64,000 nucleotides of DNA from Hexactinellida sp. DTS-2022 (taxonomy: Eukaryota; Porifera; Hexactinellida): contig JAPNXP010000001.1 of assembly GCA_028753945.1 (NCBI GenBank), positions 9,724,501-9,788,500 of the forward strand, given 5' to 3'. The translations under genes were made by a program, and so were the position numbers. Below the pieces are notes generated by a model. That model was not told the DNA's origin. It did no database searches and saw nothing but the letters and a program-made list of their open reading frames with translations. Of this stretch, positions 34,240-47,128 are shown one piece after another (within the stretch, counting starts at the first letter, position 1; each line of letters starts with the position of its first letter).

Positions 34240-35308
34240 ATAGCATTCTATACATAAGGCAATGATACGCACTCAAAATTCTGGACCATGGATGAACTAG
34301 TATTGTCAACTAAATAGATGCAATTCAATTATTCTTCGAATTAAGTAATCCAGGGTGCTTCTACTTATGTAATTGAATTTTATAAAGGTGGTCATGTACA
34401 AGACGCATATTTTTGAGGTGCCACTTGGTCGAAATTACGTCACTGTAATGTCTAATAGTCCAAATATGCCAAAGCTTTGAACGCATGTAAAATGTTCAAT
34501 TTCGATTTTTAAAACAAATCGCTGTGACTAACCCATCTAGGAGTCATTTTATATAAAATATCTCAGAATCAAGTATGGAATGTTACCACATTCCTCTGTT
34601 GCCTTGGAAACGTGATTTCAATGCTTGAGGTCATATCTCGAGAATAAATATAGTTACAGCTTAGTCAATGGATCCAATTGATAGCCAGTCCTCAACTTCC
34701 TATTCAATGGTAATACATTTCGATGCTCTATCTCCAACCAATTTTGCGGAAAATGCGTATAACCGTTTGAATGTATATTACAATAATCACAATTCTCAGA
34801 AAATCGTTTGAGATAGAGCATCGAAATGTATTATCATTGAATAGGAAGTTGAGGACTGGCTATCAATTGGATCCATTGACTAAGCTGTAACTATATTTAT
34901 TCTCGAGATATGACCTCAAGCATTGAAATCACGTTTCCAAGGCAACAGAGGAATGTGGTAACATTCCATACTTGATTCTGAGATATTTATGTAAAATGAC
35001 TCCTAGATGGGTTAGTCACAGCGATTTGTTTTAAAAATCGAAATTGAACATTTTACATGTTTTCAAAGCTTTGGCATATTTGGACTATTACTATTAGACA
35101 ATACAATGACGTCATTTCGACCAAGTGGCACCTCAAAATATGCGTCTTGTACATGACCACCTTTATAAAATTCAATTACATAAGTAGAAGCACCCTGGAT
35201 TACTTATTTCGAAGAATAATTGAATTGCATCTATTTAGGTGACTATACTAGTTCATCCATGGTCCATAATTTTGAATGCGTTTCATTGCCTTATGTATAG
35301 AATGCTAT
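34240..35308 (+). mobile_element. Foldback element with arms of about 500 bp
   Basis: Two long inverted arms (34240-34735 and 34811-35308) around a roughly 75-bp loop, tips ATAGCATTCTATACATAAGG. A perfect 9-bp target duplication GGACTGGAC (34231-34239 and 35309-35317) points to a Mutator-like (MULE) foldback. No coding sequence; the arms are over 95% alike by eye. Confidence 0.9.
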
Positions 35309-35915
35309 GGACTGGACTTCAATTATGGAAGTTAGAGGATTTCTAACACCTTTAAAATGTGTCCCTTAAAGCATTAATGAAATGTGATCAATCATACACT
35401 AATTTCATTATAGAACAAAGGCTCAACAAACCCGCAAAGTTTTTACAATTTTGTATAAAATGCGCGATTAATGTTGCTATCGGCCCGACTAACACTGACT
35501 CAGTCTGACTGAGCAATGTATCGTATCCAGGCACTTGAATAGAATACTCCTACTCTAAACATCGACATAATGGACTTTGTGGGCGCAAAACAATTTGAAT
35601 GGAAAATTATTAAATAGAGCAAACAAGGAAAATTTAATTAGTAAAATAATGAAAGTAGAATTGGGAATAGTGAAAGTGAAAGCAAGTAAATTACTATTAA
35701 TTCATCTGAGTAAAGCAAAAAATTACTTTTACAAAAAGGGCTGTTTTTACAAAAAGGGCTCTGGCTCTAAAATGGCTCTGTTGTATGGACAATTCACTGC
35801 TTTTTGAACTATATCGGTGTCTATATACAGTAAGACGTTGCAGTTCTATTTGCTTGGTTTGTTTTATTGCCTAAAAATTATTTATTTATCTATCTCATGA
35901 CATCCACTTCCCTAA

Positions 35916-36443
35916 TAGTGGGGTCAAAAATTAAGATTCCGTGACCAACCTCTGGCAGAGTCTGGCTAGTTAAGTTTTATGCCTGATTCTGATACTTTAG
36001 GATATATCTCGCGATTTAAGCTCCCATGCCGCTCTGGAAAGTTTGGACAAACTTTTTTATAGCGACAAATTTGAGATTAGTGTGTTTTTGAACAGTATAC
36101 AATAAGTACTAGCTGCACTGAAAATTTCAACTCAATCGGGACTATACTTTTAATGTAATAACCTTTTGAAGATTCTTACGTCATTTGTCACCATGATGGT
36201 CCATTCTTAAAAAGTTTTTTTAAGGGATCTGAAGCATATCTTATCCTATATACATGCAATAACCTTTTAACTCGCTATGTAGTATGTCTCCATGTAAATC
36301 TCGGTAATAGACGTTTTGCCCAAACTTTCCAGAGCGGCGGCATGGGAGCTTAAATCGCGAGATATATCCTAAAGTATCAGAAACAGGCATAAAACTTAAC
36401 TAGCCAGAGGTTGGTCACGGAATCTTAATTTTTGACCCCACTA
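35916..36443 (+). mobile_element. Foldback MITE with TAA target duplication
   Basis: Inverted arms of about 135 bp beginning TAGTGGGGTCAAAAATTAAG, flanked by TAA at 35913-35915 and 36444-36446, consistent with PIF/Harbinger-type insertion. One arm has an extra 10-bp duplication AGAGTCTGGC. Confidence 0.75.
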
Positions 36444-36544
36444 TAAATATTTCTACATATTTTCAAATCTCCTTTTTTTGTTTGTCCACGATTATTTCTG
36501 TGATTCATAATTCAACTTTTTCTATTGTCCTCCCATTTATAGTA

Positions 36545-36645
36545 TTTTTACTGTGCCGACTATACTATAGTATAGGGCCCAGTTCTAATCTTACTGCCTT
36601 GGTTAGTTATAATAATACTGTGCCGACTATAATATAGCATAGATT
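36545..36645 (-). repeat. Short palindromic repeats, isolated inverted pair
   Basis: Two minus-oriented copies of the 60-bp unit (CTGTGCCGACTATACTATAG), the second diverged. Confidence 0.7.
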
Positions 36646-37679
36646 AGTATTCTCTACACAAGGCAATGGCGCGCTTATAAATTTTTGGACCAGGGATTGG
36701 TTAGTTACTTAGAGAATCCACTATTACTATCGTGGTTATATAATGTTTATGCTGAATATTCCATAATATCTAGGTTTATAATGCATATTATTGCATACGA
36801 TTAGTTTAGACTATTTAGAATCAAATAAGAGACAGTTTAATGTATTTCTAAACACTTACAATAAATGAAGAATAAATTAAAATCTATAATAATAAAATAA
36901 GTAGTAACAAAGATGTAGTATGTAGTAAAAATATACAAGTAGTATTGTCTTGAAATAGAAATTAGCGTTCACTTGCCTAGCAGTGAGAGCTGCGATCTTA
37001 ACTGGTTGGTGTCATCGCTCCTCGTCTAGTAGTTATAGTAAAGATGCAAACTTCTGAAGTATTTTTATTTGAATTTCTAGAAGGATAAGAAGTATATTAG
37101 GAAGAAAATTTCTGAAGTTTTGAATTATCGCGACCAACTACAATGTTATTAAAATTTTTAACTTTCTTAGATAAAATGCAATTAGCCACTGTTGTTAACA
37201 ATTTCTTAAGAATATCCCATTTTGATGCCATACATATACACCACCCCCTCCATATTTCACTGGAATTTCTTTCAATTTCGAGCAATGAAATGTCAACTAA
37301 TTTTCTACGGCAAGGTCCCTCATAAAATCAACGACTTAAATTAGGATGATTATCGATCTTAATAAATATTTCGTACATTGTTACAACAGATTGATAAACA
37401 TTTTCTGATGGATATTTAAGGGAACCTCTATCGAGCAGATAAATTAATGAAAACCCTGTATCGTTATTAATTTGAATCTTTTGGAGAAGTCAAAAAATCA
37501 TGGCAGACTGAACATTCAGAGGATTGTTTAAAAAAAATCCAAAATTGCATCCTGTGCCGACGCATGTTCCTTTTGTGGCACTATATTTTGGTGGTGGTCT
37601 ATTGATAGTGCCTCTAATGGAACATGCTGTCGACACAGGCTGCAATTTGGGATTTTTTTCGCCATGTCATGAACGTTAC

Positions 37680-37946
37680 CAGTGGCAGATCTAGACATGT
37701 TGAAAAGGGGGGGCTCAAGAAATAATGCGAGCGTAGTGAGCAACTTATAAGGGGGTATGGGGGGTAACCCCCCAGATTTTCTTTGGGTTATATACACTCA
37801 GAAGTCATTTTAAACGCTAATTTCTTTATAATGAGCCATAATTCAAACTTGAGGCTGAAGTTTCTTAATTATTTTGTCATTTTCAGCTAAATTTCAGTCA
37901 ATTTCATTTTTGAAGGGTGGGCCCAGGCCCCCTGGATCCGCCCCTG
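37680..37946 (+). mobile_element. hAT-like MITE with 5-bp duplication GTYAC
   Basis: Ends CAGTGGCAGATCTAGACA and (rc) CAGGGGCGGATCCAGGGG; flanks GTTAC/GTCAC (37675-37679, 37947-37951). Inserted in the first unit of the array. Confidence 0.8.
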
Positions 37947-37962
37947 GTCACATGGTGTTTAC

Positions 37963-38349
37963 TAGGGCTGAAACGAATATTCGAAATGTAACGAACGAAC
38001 CTTTTTCTAAACGAACGAATATTCGAATATTCGTTCGTTTGCATGACTAAGCATTAAATCAATTTCTAGAGACAAAATACATTGGAAAATAGGTTTTTCA
38101 TAATGTTACAATGGTATAATAATAGTTACAAAGTGTATTATGCACAAGTTAACTAATAATCAGCTAGTTTAGGTAGGAATTTATATTTACGATATCTCCA
38201 AGCTATACAAAAGTCTTGTTGTTGTCCAAAATTAGTCAACGAATATCTGTTTCTATCTAATATTCGTCCAAACGAATATTCGTTTCGTAACGAACGAATA
38301 TTCGTTCAATCATTTCGAACGAATATTCGGTATATTCGTTTCAGCCCTA
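37963..38349 (+). mobile_element. hAT-type MITE of the CGAATATTCG family, copy 3
   Basis: 387 bp; ends TAGGGCTGAAACG and rc; perfect 8-bp duplication GTGTTTAC (37955-37962, 38350-38357). Confidence 0.9.
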
Positions 38350-40422
38350 GTGTTTACACCCATTTGTCAATTTGTTACGGGACAAAGGAACGTTTGATAA
38401 ATTTCATGCTTCTTTCTATCTTAAACCATCTTGAGTTTAAGTTTATATTTTCATTATACATGCGTTTTAGACCCCCCTATCACTCTAATACAATTTCGGG
38501 CACCAAACACGCACACAGACGAATAGTCATTTAATAGATATACCAATTCATTAATCCATTGTTTGTATATCAGTCATCGTTTTAAAATTGAAATCAGCAT
38601 ACTCGCTTACTTAGAATGACATATGGGATTAAGTTTATATTTCCATTATTAATGCGTTATAAACCCCCCCTTATACTCTAATACATTTCGGGCACCAAGC
38701 ACACACATAGACAAATATTTATACAAATAGATATTCCATCTCATTAATCCATTGTTTGAATATCAGAAATCGTTCTGAAATTGAATAACTGTTGAGTGAA
38801 ATTGAATTTTCATATAGGATAAAACTTCAATACAACTAAGAAATCAATTTATATAGTAGCAGCTATCGAATCAAATTGAATTATTCATATAAATAGAATA
38901 CTTTATTGTAACTATGATATCAGAAATAGATTTGTATAGTAATAGCTATTGAATGTAAATTAGTTATTCATATATACTAGAATTCTTTATTGTGATTATA
39001 ATATCAAAAAAATCCAAAATTGCAGCTGTGCCGACGCATGTTCCTTTTGTGGCACTATATTTTGGTGGTGGTTTATTGATAGTGCCTCCAAAGGAACACG
39101 CTTGTGGCACAGCTGCAATTTTGGATTTTTTTCGCCATGTCATGAACACCTCATAGTGTTTAGTCTCATTTAACAAGTTGTACGGGACAAAGGAACCATT
39201 GTTGATTTTAAATTATTTCTATCTTGAACCATCTTGGGTTTAATGCCATTCATTCATTATGTATAGATAATAAATGATATAAATAGTTAATTATTTTAGC
39301 AATGTGAGTTGAGTTGAGTTAAGTAAACAAATTTCCAATTTAATTTAATTTGCTTTAATCCATTGAATATTAATATACTGTTTAAAATTGGAAATCAGCA
39401 TACTTGTTTACTTAGAATGACAAAAGGGATCTAGTTTATATTCCTATTATAACCCCCTATCACTCTAATACAATTCGACCACCAAACACGCACACAGACG
39501 AATAGTCATTTAATAGATATTCCATTTCATTAATCCATTGTTTGTATATCAGTCATCGTTTTAAAATTGAAATCAGCATACTCGCTTACTTTGAATGACA
39601 TATGGGATTAAGTTTATATTTCCATTATACGTAAATGCTTTATAAACCCCCCCCCCCCCTTACACTCTAATACATTTCGGGCACCAAGCACACAAATAGA
39701 CAAATATTTATACAAATAGATATCCCATCTCATTAATCCATTGTTTGAATATCAGAAATCGTTCTGAAATTGAATAACTGTTGAGTGAAATTGAATTTTC
39801 ATATAGGAGAAAACTTTAATACAACTATTGTATTAGAAATCGATTTATATACTAATGAATCAAATTGAATTATTCATATAAATAGAATAAATTATTGTAA
39901 CTATGATATCAGAAATAGATTTGTATAGTAATAGCTATTGAATGTAAATTAGTTATTCATATATACTAGAATTCTTTATTGTGATTATAATATCAACAAT
40001 AACTTGAATCGAAATAACACTGAATCTAATTGAATTATTCATAAATATTAAATAGTAGTTATTCATCGAAACCACGAAATAATTGCATAATTGAATATTA
40101 ATGAATTTACGATTTTAGAAAGTTAAGGGTCAATTGTGGCAACTTTGAGCCTAATTCTCAGGAAAATGAGGACGGATTAAAAAGATCGTGAAGAGCTATC
40201 AGTTGCAAAATACTTTTCTGATACTAATCATTCAAAAAAGATTTTTGTTATTGCATTTATTTTCTTGTGGGACAAAAAAAGCTAAAAGTCCCGTTAAAAA
40301 ATTTCACAAGTCGAAATTGAAAAATCAGGCCACGAAGTGCACATTAATCAACAACCAGACACCTATTCTGAAAATCTCAGAGCTCTAGCACTTATGGTTT
40401 AGCCTGGGGAGGCGACACGGAG

Positions 40423-40456
<34 letters not shown>

Positions 40457-41158
40457 AAAATTGCAGCTGTGCCGACGCATGTTCCTTTTGTGGCACTATA
40501 TTTTGGTGGTGGTTTATTGATAGTGCCTCCAAAGGAACACGCTTGTGGCACAGCTGCAATTTTGGATTTTTTTCGCCATGTCATGAACACCTCATAGTGT
40601 TTAGTCTCATTTAACAAGTTGTACGGGACAAAGGAATCATTGTTGATTTTAAATTATTTCTATCTTGAACCATCTTGGGTTTAATGCCATTCATTCATTA
40701 TGTATAGATAATAAATGATATAAATAGTTAATTATTTTAGCAATGTGAGTTGAGTTGAGTTAAGTAAACAAATTTCCAATTTAATTTAATTTGCTTTAAT
40801 CCATTGAATATTAATATACTGTTTAAAATTGGAAATCAGCATACTTGTTTACTTAGAATGACAAAAGGGATCTAGTTTATATTCCTATTATAACCCCCTA
40901 TCACTCTAATACAATTCGACCACCAAACACGCACACAGACGAATAGTCATTTAATAGATATTCCATTTCATTAATCCATTGTTTGTATATCAGTCATCGT
41001 TTTAAAATTGAAATCAGCATACTCGCTTACTTTGAATGACATATGGGATTAAGTTTATATTTCCATTATACGTAAATGCTTTATAAACCCCCCCCCCCCC
41101 CTTACACTCTAATACATTTCGGGCACCAAGCACACAAATAGACAAATATTTATACAAA

Positions 41159-41341
41159 GAGCATCCTTATATGTAGACCGTCTAGAAATAGACGGTCTAT
41201 AAAAGCCCATACAAATAAGCCAAAAATTTGTAGACCGTCTATAAATTCTGTAGACCACTTGCCCTGCTTTTTATGGGTAATACTAATGCATAGGGAATAA
41301 AACCTGGTCTATTTCTAGACGGTCTACATATAAGATATCTC
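41159..41341 (+). mobile_element. MULE-like MITE with 9-bp target duplication
   Basis: 183 bp, inverted ends with TTATATGTAGACCGTCTAG, flanked by TTATACAAA on both sides (41150-41158, 41342-41350). Present in one array unit only; sister units show the empty site. Confidence 0.9.
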
Positions 41342-42071
41342 TTATACAAATAGATATCCCATCTCATTAATCCATTGTTTGAATATCAGAAATCGTTCTG
41401 AAATTGAATAACTTTTGAGTGAAATTGAATTTTCATATAGGAGAAAACTTTAATACAACTATTGTATTAGAAATCGATTTATATACTAATGAATCAAATT
41501 GAATTATTCATATAAATAGAATAAATTATTGTAACTATGATATCAGAAATAGATTTGTATAGTAATAGCTATTGAATGTAAATTAGTTATTCATATATAC
41601 TAGAATTCTTTATTGTGATTATAATATCAACAATAACTTGAATCGAAATAACACTGAATCTAATTGAATTATTCATAAATATTAAATAGTAGTTATTCAT
41701 CGAAACCACGAAATAATTGCATAATTGAATATTAATGAATTTACGATTTTAGAAAGTTAAGGGTCAATTGTGGCAACTTTGAGCCTAATTCTCAGGAAAA
41801 TGAGGACGGATTAAAAAGATCGTGAAGAGCTATCAGTTGCAAAATACTTTTCTGATACTAATGATTCTAAAAAATTTCTTGTTATTGCATTTATTTTCTT
41901 GTGGGACAAAAAAAGCTAAAAGTCCCGTTAAAAATTTTCTCAAGTCGAAATTGAAAAATCAGGCCACGAAGTGCACATTAATCAACAACCAGACACCTAT
42001 TCTGAAAATCTCAGAGCTCTAGCACTTATGGTTTAGCCTGGGGAGGCGACACGGAGAAAAAAAAAAAAAAA

Positions 42072-42197
42072 AATCCAAGGCACTAAGACCAATACTGGGC
42101 CACTATACTATAGTATAGTCGGCACAGTAAAAAAAAAAACATCCAAGGCACTAAGACCAATACTGGGCCACTATACTATAGTATAGTCGGCACAGTA
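42072..42197 (+). repeat. Short palindromic repeat pair
   Basis: Two direct 60-bp copies between a long unit's A-tail and the next head. Confidence 0.85.
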
Positions 42198-45063
42198 AAA
42201 ATCCAAAATTGCAGCCTGTGCCGACGCATGTTCCTTTGGTGGCACTATATTTTGGTGGTGGTCTATTGATAGTGCCTCCAATGGAACATTCTGTCGCACA
42301 GCTGCAATTTTGGATTTTTTTTTCACCATGTCATGAACGCCTCATGGTGTTGAGACTCATTTAACAAGTTGTTACGGGACAAAGGAACGATTGTTGAATT
42401 TGCAGTGTATTTCTATCTAGAACCATCTTGAGTTTAATGCTATTCATTCATTATGTATTGATAATAAATTATATTATTTAGTTAATTATTTTAGCAATGT
42501 TATCCACTGTGAGTTGAGTTAAGTAAATAAATTCCCAATTTAATTTAATTTGCTTTAATCCATTGAATATTAATACACTGTTAAAAATTGGAAATCAGCA
42601 TACTTGTTTACTTCGAATACAAAAGGGATTAAGTTTATATTCCCATTATAACCCCCTATCACTCTAATACAATTCGGGCACCAAACACGCACACAGTCGA
42701 ATAGTCATTTAATAGATATTCAATTTCATTAATCCATTGTTTGTATATCAGTCATCTTTTTAAAATTGAAATCAGCATACTCGCTTACTTTGAATGACAT
42801 ATGGGATTAAGTTTATATTTCCATTATAAATGCGTTATAAACCCCCCCCTTACACTCTGATAAATTTCGGGCACCAAGCACACACATAGAAAAATATTTA
42901 TACAAATAAATATTCCATCTCATTAATCCATTGTTTGAATATCAGAAATCGTTCTGAAATTGAATAATTGTTGAGTGAAAATGAATTTTCATATAGGAGA
43001 AAACTTCAATACAACTAGTATTAGAAATCGATTTATATAGTAGCAGCTATTGAATCAAATTGAATTATTCATTTACAATATAATAACTTATTGTAACTTT
43101 GATATCAGAAATAGATTTGTATAGTAATAGCTATTGAATGTAAATTAGTTATTCATATATACTAGAATTCTTTATTGTGATTATAATATCAACAATAACT
43201 TGAATCGAAATAACACTGAATCTAATTGAATTATTCATAAATATTAAATAGTAGTTATTCATCGAAACCACGAAATAATTGCATAATTGAATATTAATGA
43301 ATTTACGATTTTAGAAAGTTAAGGGTGAATTGTGGCAACTTTGAGCCTAATTCTCAGGAAAATGAGGACGGATTAAAAAGATCGTGAAGAGCTATCAGTT
43401 GCAAAATACTTTTCTGATACTAATGATTCTAAAAAATTTCTTGATATTGCATTTATTTTCTTGTGGGACAAAAAAAGCTAAAAGTCCCGTTAAAAATTTT
43501 CTCAAGTCGAAATTGAAAAATCAGGCCACGAAGTGCACATTAATCAACAACCAGACACCTATTCTGAAAATCTCAGAGCTCTAGCACTTATGGTTTAGCC
43601 TGGGGAGGCGACACGGAGAAAACAAAAAAATCCAAAATTGCAGCTGTGCCGACGCATGTTCCTTTTGTGGCACTATATTTTGGTGGTGGTTTATTGATAG
43701 TGCCTCCAAAGGAACACGCTTGTGGCACAGCTGCAATTTTGGATTTTTTTCGCCATGTCATGAACACCTCATAGTGTTTAGTCTCATTTAACAAGTTGTA
43801 CGGGACAAAGGAACCATTGTTGATTTTAAATTATTTCTATCTTGAACCATCTTGGGTTTAATGCCATTCATTCATTATGTATAGATAATAAATGATATAA
43901 ATAGTTAATTATTTTAGCAATGTGAGTTGAGTTGAGTTAAGTAAACAAATTTCCAATTTAATTTAATTTGCTTTAATCCATTGAATATTAATATACTGTT
44001 TAAAATTGGAAATCAGCATACTTGTTTACTTAGAATGACAAAAGGGATCTAGTTTATATTCCTATTATAACCCCCTATCACTCTAATACAATTCGACCAC
44101 CAAACACGCACACAGACGAATAGTCATTTAATAGATGTTCCATTTCATTAATCCATTGTTTGTATATCAGTCATCGTTTTAAAATTGAAATCAGCATACT
44201 CGCTTACTTTGAATGACATATGGGATTAAGTTTATATTTCCATTATACGTAAATACTTTATAAACCCCCCCCCCCCCCCTTACACTCTAATACATTTCGG
44301 GCACCAAGCACACAAATAGACAAATATTTATACAAATAGATATCCCATCTCATTAATCCATTGTTTGAATATCAGAAATCGTTCTGAAATTGAATAACTG
44401 TTGAGTGAAATTGAATTTTCATATAGGAGAAAACTTTAATACAACTATTGTATTAGAAATCGATTTATATACTAATGAATCAAATTGAATTATTCATATA
44501 AATAGAATAAATTATTGTAACTATGATATCAGAAATTTATTTGTATAGTAATAGCTATTGAATGTAAATTAGTTATTCATATATACTATAATTCTTTATT
44601 GTGATTATAATATCAACAATAACTTGAATCGAAATAACACTGAATCTAATTGAATTATTCATAAATATTAAATAGTAGTTATTCATCGAAACCACGAAAT
44701 AATTGCATAATTGAATATTAATGAATTTACGATTTTAGAAAGTTAAGGGTCAATTGTGGCAACTTTGAGCCTAATTCTCAGGAAAATGAGGACGGATTAA
44801 AAAAATCGTGAAGAGCTATCAGTTGCAAAATACTTTTCTGATACTAATCATTCAAAAAAGATTTTTGTTATTGCATTTATTTTCTTGTGGGACAAAAAAA
44901 GCTAAAAGTCCCGTTAAAAGATTTTCCAAGTCGAAATTGAAAAATCAGGCCACGAAGTGCACATTAATCAACAACCAGACACCTATCCTGAGAATCTCAG
45001 AGCTCTAGCACTTATGGTTTAGCCTGGGGAGGCGACACGGAGAAAAAAAAAAAAAAAAAAAAA

Positions 45064-45186
45064 TCCAAGGCACTAAGACCAATACTGGGCCACTATACTA
45101 TAGTATAGTCGGCACAGTAAAAAACATCCAAGGCACTAGGACCAATACTGGCCCACTATACTATAGTATAGTCGGCACAGTAAAAA
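45064..45186 (+). repeat. Short palindromic repeat pair
   Basis: As at 42072; both copies intact with small differences (GGCACTAAGACC, GGCACTAGGACC). Confidence 0.85.
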
Positions 45187-46620
45187 AAATCCAAAATTGC
45201 AGCTGTGCCGACGCATGTTCCTTTTGTGGCACTATATTTTGGTGGTGGTTTATTGATAGTGCCTCCAAAGGAATACGCTTGTGGCACAGCTGCAATTTTG
45301 GATTTTTTTCGCCATGTCATGAACACCTCATAGTGTTTAGTCTCATTTAACAAGTTGTACGGGACAAAGGAACCATTGTTGATTTTAAATTATTTCTATC
45401 TTGAACCATCTTGGGTTTAATGCCATTCATTCATTATGTATAGATAATAAATGATATAAATAGTTAATTATTTTAGCAATGTGAGTTGAGTTGAGTTAAG
45501 TAAACAAATTTCCAATTTAATTTAATTTGCTTTAATCCATTGAATATTAATATACTGTATAAAATTGGAAATCAGCATACTTGTTTACTTAGAATGACAA
45601 AAGGGATCTAGTTTATATTCCTATTATAACCCCCTATCACTCTAATACAATTCGACCACCAAACACGCACACAGACGAATAGTCATTTAATAGATATTCC
45701 ATTTCATTAATCCATTGTTTGTATATCAGTCATCGTTTTAAAATTGAAATCAGCATACTCGCTTACTTTGAATGACATATGGGATTAAGTTTATATTTCC
45801 ATTAAACGTAAATGCTTTATAAACCCCCCCCCCCCCCCTTACACTCTAATACATTTCGGGCACCAAGCACACAAATAGACAAATATTTATACAAATAGAT
45901 ATCCCATCTCATTAATCCATTGTTTGAATATCAGAAATCGTTCTGAAATTGAATAACTGTTGAGTGAAATTGAATTTTCATATAGGAGAAAACTTTAATA
46001 CAACTATTGTATTAGAAATCGATTTATATACTAATGAATCAAATTGAATTATTCATATAAATAGAATAAATTATTGTAACTATGATATCAGAAATAGATT
46101 TGTATAGTAATAGCTATTGAATGTAAATTAGTTATTCATATATACTAGAATTCTTTATTGTGATTATAATATCAACAATAACTTGAATCGAAATAACACT
46201 GAATCTAATTGAATTATTCATAAATATTAAATAGTAGTTATTCATCGAAACCACGAAATAATTGCATATTTGAATATTAATGAATTTACGATTTTAGAAA
46301 GTTAAGGGTCAATTGTGGCAACTTTGAGCCTAATTCTCAGGAAAATGAGGACGGATTAAAAAAATCGTGAAGAGCTATCAGTTGCAAAATACTTTTCTCA
46401 TACTAATGATTCAAAAATTTTTTTTGTTATTGCATTTATTTTCTTGTGGGACAAAAAAAACTAAAAGTCCCGTTAAAAATTTTCCCAAGTCGAAATTGAA
46501 AAATCAGGCCACGAAGTGCACATTAATCAACAACCAGACACCTATCCTGAAAATCTCAGAGCTCTAGCACTTATGGTTTAGCCTGGGGAGGCGACACGGA
46601 GAAAAAAAAAAACAAACAAA

Positions 46621-46736
46621 CCAAAGCACTAAGACCAATACTGGGCCACTATACTATAGTATAGTCGGCACAGTAACAAACCAAAGCACTAAGACCAATA
46701 CTGGGCCACTATACTATAGTATAGTCGGCACAGTAA
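46621..46736 (+). repeat. Short palindromic repeat pair at the array end
   Basis: Last elements of the array, directly against the P-transposase frame. Confidence 0.85.
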
Positions 46737-46930
46737 TAAGAAAACTCTGCATACGCATACCCAGCAATATAGTTAAGGCATTCAATTTGAGAGTTATCAA
46801 ATATAGGGTTAGTAATGTCAAGCAACTCATCTGTAAAATATTCTAAATACATTTCTGAATGTCTTTCTTCGACATTATCATCTGCAAAACTTTTTAAATA
46901 TTCTTTAATACATATCGTATACCTTCTTTT

Positions 46931-47128
46931 CATAGGCGTCGAACCTGACGGGGCCAAAGCCACGTGGCCACGTCAGGTTTTGTTGATTTATAGTTGTGTC
47001 TTCTAGTAGTTTATGCTTTTGCTTAGTTTTTGTTGGCAAAATTTAAATTTCGACGTAATGAACCCCGAAGTCTAGTGGGCCTGGCCCCGTCAGCTTTAAC
47101 CCGAAATCTAAAAAGTTCGACGCCTATG
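46931..47128 (+). mobile_element. MITE with CATAGGCGTCGAAC ends inside the P transposase
   Basis: 198 bp, perfect inverted ends CATAGGCGTCGAAC. No clear target duplication. The transposase frames YVEQAQ and KRRYTICIKEYL flank it. Confidence 0.8.

Larger units (their letters stand above)
37530..46738 (+). repeat. Large array of hairpin-headed A-tailed repeats
   Basis: Six long units, all in one orientation: about 37530-39006 (3' truncated), 39007-40440, 40450-42071, 42198-43629, 43630-45063 and 45187-46606. Pairs of short 60-bp units follow three of them. Each long unit of about 1.42 kb begins with the palindromic head and ends in an A-run that runs straight into the next head. Units 39007, 40450, 43630 and 45187 are nearly identical. 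The array lies inside the P-type transposase frame. Confidence 0.9.

Noticed and set aside
35577-35807. 76-codon Lys-rich frame
   Set aside because: No ATG start, low complexity, AT-rich; nothing supports coding.
37530-46738. CRISPR-like regular array
   Set aside because: Units are 1.4 kb, lack spacers, sit in an animal genome and end in A-runs.
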